DNA of 64,000 nt from Closterium sp. NIES-65 (lineage: Eukaryota > Streptophyta > Zygnematophyceae > Desmidiales > Closteriaceae). The notes under the pieces were generated by a model. That model ran no database searches. It saw only the letters and a list, made by a program, of their open reading frames with translations, and had not been told where the DNA came from. Location of the stretch: positions 930,001-994,000 of the forward strand of contig CANXME010002559.1 in the NCBI GenBank assembly GCA_948144175.1. The letters are read 5' to 3'. Both the position numbers and the translations under genes were made by a program. Of this stretch, positions 57,632-64,000 are shown one piece after another. Numbering within the stretch: the first letter of the stretch is position 1; every line of letters begins with the position of its first letter.

Positions 57632-58193
57632 TCTTAGGATCGTAAGCACCTTAGTCGGCAATAGTCTACTTGCTATCGCCTATCGTGTTCTCCACGATCT
57701 CCCGAATCCAATGTTATGCGTAGCTCTGCTTGAAGTTGTCAATACACACTTCAACAATTTTCAAAATCTGATTGGTATGATTTCCAGAATGAGTACAAGC
57801 AGTTTTCTAGTCAGGCAAGACACAAAATGCGATTCGTAACTTCACTTGTTTCCCAAGTAACCGCGTGCGCCTCGTTTCACCCCGAGTCGCACACGCAACC
57901 GAACCGAATTCAGTGAATACTCCGCAAGTCCGAAACCCGAACTTTCTCGAACGCGCCTTGGTCTCGAAGCACATTTTTCCCCTCGTCAATCTCATTCTCG
58001 ATGCTTCTCCTTCTCTCTCCCTCCTTCTAGCACATTTCTTCTCGATTTCTCTCCCGCTTCTCACGCCGTAGCCTCTATTCCCCACCGTAGGCCGATTTCC
58101 ACCGTTTCACAGACGCGCTTCCATTTCGCCGTCATTCCGCCGTCGTAGATGCTTTCGCCTTAGGTTCCGTGGTTGGGCGAACCAACCCTAACA
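57632..58193 (-). repeat. 5' LTR of outer copia element
   Basis: 562 bp, uninterrupted. Shows the empty site of the pogo-like insertion (TCAATACACACTTC, near 57740). Followed by the GGCAG duplication, then the TTC1 start codon. Confidence 0.93.
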
Positions 58194-58199
58194 GGCAGG

Positions 58200-61100
58200 A
58201 TGGTTGAAATTGAGGAAATTGAGGATACACGGGTCGAGAATAGTTACCTTCAAAGTACAGCCGCTCAGAATACAACGTCGGCGGCCAGGATCGCAACTGG
58301 GGATGCGGGAACCGTTGGGTCAAGATCAGGAAGTGGATCTGACGGAGCCAAGGTTGCCGGAGAACCGTCGGATTTAGGAGGCGATGGACGGCTATCCTCG
58401 GCTGCGGGTTTCGAGGCGAGTCAAAACGGCGCTGCTGGGAGTGGGTCGGGGGCGGGAGGCGTGAAGGCGGGGGAGAAGGAGGAGGAAGGAAGAGGGGAGT
58501 CCGCGGGGGGAGGGGGGGCAGAGCGGGAAGGAGTGAAGGCGAGGGGAAAGGACTCCGCGGGGGAAGGGGAGGCGGAACGGGGAGGGGAAGACCTTCCTGG
58601 GGAGCAGGGTGGATTCAAAGATGCGCTCAGCGACTTGGCGGGGACTGGCGGAGAGGCGGCAGCGGGTGAAGAGGCGGAAGAGGTGTTCGAGGATGCGCTG
58701 ACAGAAGAAGAGCTGCGCAAGGTGAGCGGAAGTGAGGTGGGGGGAAAGGGGAATGGAGGGGGGAGGGGGAAGGTGGAAGGGGGAAGGTGGAAGGGGGAAG
58801 GTGGAAGGGGTAGACCCTAAAGGTGAACCGTGAGAGGGCGGAAGAGGTGTTGGAAGATGCGCTTACAGAAGAGGAGCTGCGCAAGGTGAGCGAAGGGAGG
58901 GGTGGGGGAAGGGGAAATGGGGAGAGGGGACGTGGAAAAGGGAACCAGGAGAGGGCGGAAGAGGAGTTTGAAGATGCGCTTACAGAAGAGGGGCAGCGCA
59001 AGGTGAGCGGATAGCGGGGGGGAGAGCGGAAGGGAAAAAGGGGAAGGTTGAAGGGGTAAGGGGGAACGGGAACCTGGAGGGGGAGGAAGGGGGAAGGAGA
59101 AGCGGATCAGGGGGAATCGGGAAGAGGTGGAGAATTCCGCTCAGAATGCCGCTTCTCCTTCCCGCTTCTCCATGCCTCGAGTTCAGGTTGACTCGACAGA
59201 AGTTCCGCAAGGTTAGCGGAATGGAAAATTCTGATTTGAGGCAGTTGCGTCTTCATAAAACTCCGTAATTCTGCACTCACAACTTGTTGTTCCCCTCCTT
59301 TCCCCTCTGCCCCCCATCCCACCCCTCCTCTTTCCTCACGCCTCCCCTCTTCTCCCCCGCCCCGCCTTTCTCCTTGGGTGTATCTTTTTCCAAACGTTTT
59401 CATCGCGCATCCCGGCCGTTCAGAAAGCTCTGGCGGAAGCAGAGGTGATTAAAGCGAGGGGGAACGAGGAGTACAAGCGGGGTGACTATAACGCAGCCCT
59501 GGAGAGCTACAGCAACGCGCTGGCAGCGGCGCCTGGGGCGGAACATGCAGAGGCGAAGGAGTCACGAGCGATTTACCATGCCAACAGAGCCATGTGCCAC
59601 CTGCAGCTGGTGAGTTTTTGGAATTTCCAGTTGGTGGGATCTCGGGCTGGTGGGGTGGGGGCTCCCGAGGAAAGCTGGCAGCAGCGCCTGGGGCGGAGCA
59701 CGCAGAGGCGAAGGAGTCACGGGCGATTTACCATGCCAACAGAGCCGTGTGCCACCTGCAGCTGGTGAGCTTTCGAAGTTCCCCACTTGCAGGGTCTTGT
59801 CTTGCAATCTGGCAGCAGCGCCTGGAGCAGAGCTTGCAGAGGCGAAGGAGTCAGGGGCGATTTACGATGCCAACAGAGCCATGTGCCACCTGCAGCTGGT
59901 GAGAGAGCGAGAGAGCTGTTAGTTTGGCCACTTATAAGGCTTTGAGAAATTTCTATAAGTCACGTGCAGTTGGAGAGAGGAGTTGATTGGGGCTTGAAAA
60001 GTCACACCCATCACCAGAAGCTGGCCTTTTCCTCCTGCTCCTCACACTCCCTTTCGCCCTTGGTTTTTGCAGAAGGATTATGATGCGTGTGTTACAGAGA
60101 GCACAGCAGCCATTGATCTGAAGCCGGACTATGTGAAAGCGATCATGCGACGAGCACAGGCATGGGAGAAGCTGGACAAGCTTGAAGAGGCGCTGGGAGG
60201 TGAGTGGGACATCAATGTTTTGTGTTTCTGGAAGGAGAAAAGTGCATGTGTGGATGGAAGGGGTATGGAAGCTGGACTGTGTGAAGGCGATCATGTGGCG
60301 TGCACAGGCATGGGAGAAGCTGGACAAGCTTGAAGAGGCGCTGGGAGGTGAGTGGGGCTCTTACTGAAGCCTTTGAGTTTCTGCGAGGAAAGAAGCGCAT
60401 GTGTGGATGGAGGGAGTGTGGATGCTGGGCTATGAGAAGGCAATCATGCGGCGTGCACAGGCGTGGGAGAAGCTCGAGAAGCCAGACGAGGCGCTGGGAG
60501 GTGAGTCGGGGGCTAGGAGCCAACCAACCAGGATCATGGATTCGTGAGTTTTACGTGAGTTTTACGGAAGGAGACAGATGCATGTGACTTCATGGGTTTT
60601 CTTGAAAATGCTCCAAGTACGCCTGTTTTATTTTGGAAGGGGACTGATGCATGTGTTTCCACATGCATGGGAGGGGAGGGAGTGAGCCAGTTAGGCTGTG
60701 TGAAGGTGATCATGCGGCGTGCACAGGCGTGGGAGAAACTGGACAAGCTTGAAGAGGCGCTGGGAGGTGAGTGAGTGCGGCTTGAAGCCAATCAACGAAC
60801 CTTGAAACATATTGTGGAAGGAGAGGGATGCATGTGTGGAGAAAGGGAGTATGGCAGTTGGGTGTGTGTGGCGGCAGTTTTTCTGGGCTCTGGATTGCCG
60901 TGGTTCTGTAGCGGAGCTATGTGAAGTGAAAGCCATTATGCAACGGGTCCAGGTGTGGGAGAAGCTGGAGAAGCTGGAAGAGGCGCTGGGAGAGAGTGAT
61001 GTGTGGTATGTGGAGCGTGGTAGCTGGGTTATGTGAAGTGAAGGCAATGATGCGCTTGTATGTCATGTTTGTCTTTCTCCTTTGCACTCTTTTACTACCT

Positions 61101-61602
61101 ACCTCCACCACCCATCCTAGATTATAAGAGAGCGTTGGAAGTGGACAAAACCAACGCACTAGCGAGAACCACACATTCCTTTGCACCTTTTTACTGCCTA
61201 CCTCCACCACACATCCCAGATTATAAGAAAGTGTTGGAGGTGGACAAAACCAACGCACAAGCCAGATCATCTGCCAGGCGATTGGAGCCCATTGTCGAAG
61301 AGAGGAGGGAAAAGCTTAAAGAGGAAATGTTGGGTAAGTGTTGTGGTTTTTCACTGGACCTTGTTTCCTCGCTACGGTACCTCTATGTCGAGTAAAATTT
61401 TTTTCCTCGCTACGGTACCTCTATGTCGAGTAAAATGCGTGATTCGGTTTTTTGTGGTTTCTGTCTTTCGTTTGTGTGCGATTCAGGCAAATTGAAGGAC
61501 CTTGGGAACTCCGTTTTGGGCCACTTTGGAATGAGTGTTGACAACTTCAAGGCTGTGAAGGACCCTAAAACCGGCTCCTATTCCATTTCTTACCAAAGCT
61601 AA
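58200..61602 (+). CDS. TTC1: TTC1-like tetratricopeptide repeat co-chaperone
   Basis: Exons 58200-58721, 59424-59609, 60073-60199, 61220-61333 and 61487-61602, phases consistent, 354 residues. The N-terminal ~170 residues are acidic and low complexity, ending EEVFEDALTEEELRK. TPR motifs follow (KARGNEEYKRGDYNAALESY; TAAIDLKPDYVKAIMRRAQA; DYKKVLEVDKTNAQARSSA), then the hallmark C-terminus RRLEPIVEERREKLKEEM and FGMSVDNFKAVKDPKTGSYS, as in TTC1 and its plant homologue. TTC1-family proteins bind the tails of Hsp70/Hsp90. An in-frame TAG five codons upstream in the pre-insertion sequence (44222-44224) supports this ATG. The copia stack inserted 7 bases before the ATG, so the original leader is 14 kb away. 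Introns carry many partial exon copies. Confidence 0.88.
58832..59003 (+). repeat. two donor-side copies of TTC1 exon 1
   Basis: The exon 1 end (GCGGAAGAGGTGTT...GAGCTGCGCAAG/gtgag) is repeated at about 58837-58887 and 58955-59001, each with a donor and about 110 bp apart. Purine-rich filler separates them. Confidence 0.9.
59680..59900 (+). repeat. two donor-side copies of TTC1 exon 2
   Basis: The exon 2 end (GCAGCGCCTGG...CACCTGCAGCTG/gtgag) recurs at about 59681-59764 and 59814-59899 after the true exon end at 59609. Confidence 0.92.
60270..60995 (+). repeat. four donor-side copies of TTC1 exon 3
   Basis: The exon 3 end (GCATGGGAGAAGCTGGACAA...GCGCTGGGAG/gtgag) recurs at about 60288-60349, 60440-60501, 60705-60767 and 60935-60990, each with intron sequence resembling the first. 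The last is most diverged and ends GGGAGAGAG. Confidence 0.92.
61110..61170 (+). repeat. acceptor-side copy of TTC1 exon 4
   Basis: CCTAG/ATTATAAG...ACCAACGCACTAGC repeats the acceptor and first ~45 bases of exon 4 (true start 61220), with the upstream CTACCTCCACCA tract duplicated too. Confidence 0.9.
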
Positions 61603-61986
61603 AATGTATTTCCTAGCTAAAGCTGCTAGCAAATTAACTCTTGTGAAGGGATATTGTGGAGTACAACTTGTGGAAAAGAGTACTCAACTATTAGAGCCCT
61701 GATAACACAAGCGTGATGTTAGATCTTGAAAACCAGTCCAATGCTCGTACCGCGTATACCTGATCACGAAATCCTTCTCCCCTGAACCACCTGGCTTTTA
61801 GGGTGAGCTTTGGCCATTGTCAAAATACCGCCCATCCAATCAAGGAGCTCTTCTAGCTCTATCTAGACTGATACAGCGGCTCGGCCAGCAGCATTAGGCT
61901 TCCGCGGTTCGGCCTGCAAGTCAGCCGTTCACTGGCGTCCGCGTTTTTTTCGCCAATCTGCCATTCGCTAGGGTTTCGCGAGCATC
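61603..61986. other. intergenic region between TTC1 and the YbaK-domain gene
   Basis: About 380 bp holding the TTC1 3' end and the promoter of the next gene. I see no distinct signal beyond ordinary sequence. Confidence 0.5.
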
Positions 61987-63946
61987 ATGGTGTCCCTAGA
62001 AGCCGCTCACGCGAACCAGGACGCGCTCCTGAAACGATTCACTGTAAGCACTGCCGTCGGCATTATCAAGGTCTGCATGGTCAATATCGGAACGTCTCGC
62101 GCGAAACTGTGAGCTCTTTTTTCGGCAATATCAAGGTCATCATTGCCGTCAAGAGGATGATGTCGTAGGAATCGCTTATGCGACGCAAAACGCCTGTGAA
62201 AGCCTTTTTAGGGCAATGCCGATTCAAGTTTTAGTTCGTCGTCGCCAGGGTTTCGCGAGAGCGTCGTTGTGTCGTTAGAACCGGCTCACGCGAAGCAGGA
62301 CGTTCTCCTAAAACGATCCAATGTGATTCCATGATTACCGATTTTTATGCGTTTGTTGCGGGATCCGGCATTATAGTCTGTCTGTCATTAGAGTTTGTTA
62401 CAACTCTTCAGTTGGTCGCACCCAGTCCTCCTTTTCACGGGGATTTTCATTCATTCATGGGGGTTTGAGGTGACTTTTGAGTCGACTCAAAAGTCACCTC
62501 GGGATTTTCTTTCATTTATGGGGGTTTGTTGTCACATCCGACGGTCCTTGCAGTGAATTTGATTTAATTTGATTTGGTTTGATTTGGTTTGATTGGATTT
62601 GTTGCTTCCCGCGTGGCTGGCAGGAGCTGGGTATCACGTACCAACTCTACTCGCATCCACCGGTGCTTACAGTAGAGGAGCAGGCTGCACAGGTGACAGG
62701 AGCTACAGGGGAGACTCTTGAGTCGACTCAAAAGTCCTTTGCTTTGTTGCTTCCCTCGTGGCCTGCAGGAGCTGGGTATCACCTACCAACTCTATTCGCA
62801 TCCACCGGTGCTTACAGTAGAGGAGCAGGCTGCACAGGTGACAGGAGCTACAGGGGAGACTCTTGAGTCGACTCAAAAGTCCTTTGATTTGTTGCTTCCC
62901 GCGTGGCTGACAGGAGCTGGGTTTCACCTACCAACTCTATTCGCATCCGCCGGTGCTTACAGTGGAGGAGCAGGCTGCACAGGTGACAGGAGCTACAGGG
63001 GAGACTCTTGAGTCGACTCAAAAGTCCTTTGCTTTGTTGCTTCCCTCGTGGCCTGCAGGAGCTGGGTATCACCTACCAACTCTATTCGCATCCACCGGTG
63101 CTTACAGTGGAGGAGCAGGCTGCACAAGTGACAGGAGCTACAGGGGAGTTTACCAAGAACCTTCTACTTAAGGTAAGATGTATTTCTCTTTCATCCCCCC
63201 TCTTGAGTGAATCATGGCTCTGCTTTCTCCCCTGGTCTATGTTCATTTTCTCAATCCTCGACCTTGCACCGGATTCGGCACCGTCACCTGAGTGCATTTC
63301 CTCAATCCGTTTGTGAATGCGTTGTGGCAGGACAAGAAGGGTCGGCTGATTCTCATCTCTGCACTCACCAAGACCAAGATTGATCTCAAGTGTAAGGATG
63401 CTTCGTCACTGCTCTATACCTGACCCATGCAAACTGTACACCCCACTTTTGTGTCGTCGAAAGTGTACACCTGACCACAGTGCTGCAGGGGCTTTCACAG
63501 AGGCTGGGACTGGCCTTCGATTCACGGACACCCCTGTTTTGAGTCGACTCAAAACAAGGCTGGGACTGGCCTTCGATTCACGGACACCCCTGTGCTGTTT
63601 CTGTCTGTTCGTCTTGTGCTTTCTCCCTTCCTCCATCCCAGTCCTGTCACAGATGCTGGGACTAGGCAAGGGCGGGGGGCCAGGCGAGAGCCTGACTCAA
63701 GAAGGACTGTGCTGCGCTGCGCATAGTCCTCTCATAGTCTCTCAAGAAGGGAAATGCTGCTTTGATTCAGTCAGGGGCACCCGTGTATTGTTTCTCTGTG
63801 TCCTCTGCCGATTCCTCAGTGCTGTCGCAGAGGCTGGGGCTGGGCAAGGGAGGATTGCGCATGGCACCAGACGAGAATTTGGCTGCGGTGCTGCAGGTGC
63901 CTGCTGGCTGCGTGACTCCTCTGGCGCTCTTCAACGATTCTGCCAA
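61987..63946 (+). CDS. YbaK-domain prolyl-tRNA deacylase (ProXp/PRORSD1 type), 3' end beyond window
   Basis: Exons found: 61987-62043 (MVSLEAAHANQDALLKRFT), 63059-63172, 63331-63391 and 63820-63946, phases consistent; the last donor (GCCAA/gtgag) shows the gene continues. Conserved family blocks: LGITYQLYSHPPVLTVEEQA, GEFTKNLLLK joined to DKKGRLILISAL, Leu-rich LSQRLGLGKGGLRMA, and GCVTPLALFNDSA. The motifs TKNLLL and GCVTPLAL belong to the YbaK editing fold, which hydrolyses mischarged tRNA (typically Ala-tRNA-Pro) as a free-standing proofreading enzyme. Three upstream copies of exon 2's acceptor side and two of exon 4's lie in the introns, so exon choice rests on completeness and phase. Confidence 0.87.
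62235..62325 (+). repeat. decayed copy of YbaK-gene exon 1
   Basis: Repeats the CTAGGGTTTCGCGAG...GCTCACGCGAA..CAGGACG..CTCCT.AAACGAT sequence around exon 1 (61970-62045) with substitutions; its ATG is lost. Confidence 0.85.
62467..62500. repeat. 34-bp perfect palindrome
   Basis: Perfectly self-complementary, with core TTTTGAGTCGACTCAAAA and arms extending to GAGGTGAC/GTCACCTC. The 12-bp core TGAGTCGACTCA recurs near 62719, 62864, 63009 and 63539. Confidence 0.97.
62600..63058 (+). repeat. three acceptor-side copies of YbaK-gene exon 2
   Basis: Units of ~145 bp start near 62626, 62769 and 62914, each with a GCAG acceptor, the ELGITYQLYSHPPVLTVEE coding start, then a GAGACTCTTGAGTCGACTC linker in place of the exon end. 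The complete exon is the fourth, at 63059. Confidence 0.95.
63470..63730 (+). repeat. two acceptor-side copies of YbaK-gene exon 4
   Basis: The exon 4 start (CAG/TGCTG...CACAGAGGCTGGGACTGG) recurs near 63478-63520 and 63635-63680 before the true exon at 63820. Between them GGCTGGGACTGGCCTTCGAT is itself duplicated around the GAGTCGACTC core. Confidence 0.88.
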
Positions 63947-64000
63947 GTGAGCATTGGCTTTGTAGGTTGGTTGGACTTCACTTGTGGTGCGTGCAATGAG

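Larger units (their letters stand above)
44236..58193 (-). mobile_element. non-autonomous Ty1/copia LTR element (outer element of the nested stack)
   Basis: Two 562-bp LTRs (44236-44348 + 47393-47841, and 57632-58193) flank gag and protease remnants, with TSD GGCAG at 44231-44235 and 58194-58198. The LTR starts TGTTAGG and ends CCTAAGA. Without the three insertions and their duplicated target sites it is about 2.8 kb. A primer-binding site (57618-57629) and polypurine tract (47842-47852) are in the correct places. I find no integrase, reverse transcriptase or RNase H. I count about 15 differences between the LTRs by eye (about 2.7%), so it is not recent. Confidence 0.92.

Overview
This is a nuclear genomic window from a green-plant-lineage eukaryote. 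It has GT-AG introns, a plant-type DUF639 membrane protein, plant-like PSMD5, TTC1 and prolyl-tRNA deacylase genes, and Ty1/copia and pogo transposons. From the GC-rich codon use and the style of the copia polyprotein I infer a streptophyte (charophyte) alga, Closterium being my best guess; the sequence does not prove the genus. I saw no rRNA, tRNA or CRISPR array.

Region 1 (1-22.6 kb) is a cluster of an unusual ~11-kb mobile element: the 5' end of an inverted copy (1-347), then two head-to-tail copies (609-~11542 and 11586-~22625). Each copy carries two convergent genes. The plus-strand gene is a 4-exon Crypton-type tyrosine recombinase (R, K, HxxR, HW, Y residues plus a GCR1_C-like C-terminus). 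The minus-strand gene is a 6-exon, ~1600-residue protein of unknown function. Both genes are damaged in both copies, at different positions. Known Cryptons are a few kb and carry only the recombinase, so an 11-kb two-gene version is the best candidate here for an undescribed system.

Region 2 (22.6-26.1 kb) holds a decayed pogo/Tigger-like transposase and unremarkable sequence.

Region 3 (26.1-43.2 kb) holds two divergent host genes: PSMD5 (14 exons, minus strand, 33861-26122) and a DUF639 gene (9 exons, plus strand, to 43163). I rebuilt both exon by exon; all intron phases agree.

Region 4 (44.2-58.2 kb) is a nested transposon stack. A 2.8-kb non-autonomous copia element (TSD GGCAG) is split by an intact pogo-like element (TA TSD), a 680-bp Mutator-like MITE (10-bp TSD) and a young, complete copia element with identical LTRs (TSD CATAT). 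The whole stack sits 7 bases before the TTC1 start codon.

Region 5 (58.2-64.0 kb) holds TTC1 (5 exons) and the start of a YbaK-domain prolyl-tRNA deacylase gene that runs off the window.

The most striking host-genome pattern is that all four host genes are full of 'exon echoes'. These are tandem partial copies of exon edges that keep the splice site: acceptor-side copies lie upstream of the true exon, donor-side copies downstream. Some have grown into minisatellites (36-bp x 8 copies of a splice donor; ~2.4 kb of 24-bp units resembling the first codons of a DUF639 exon). This suggests a general mode of intron growth in this genome.
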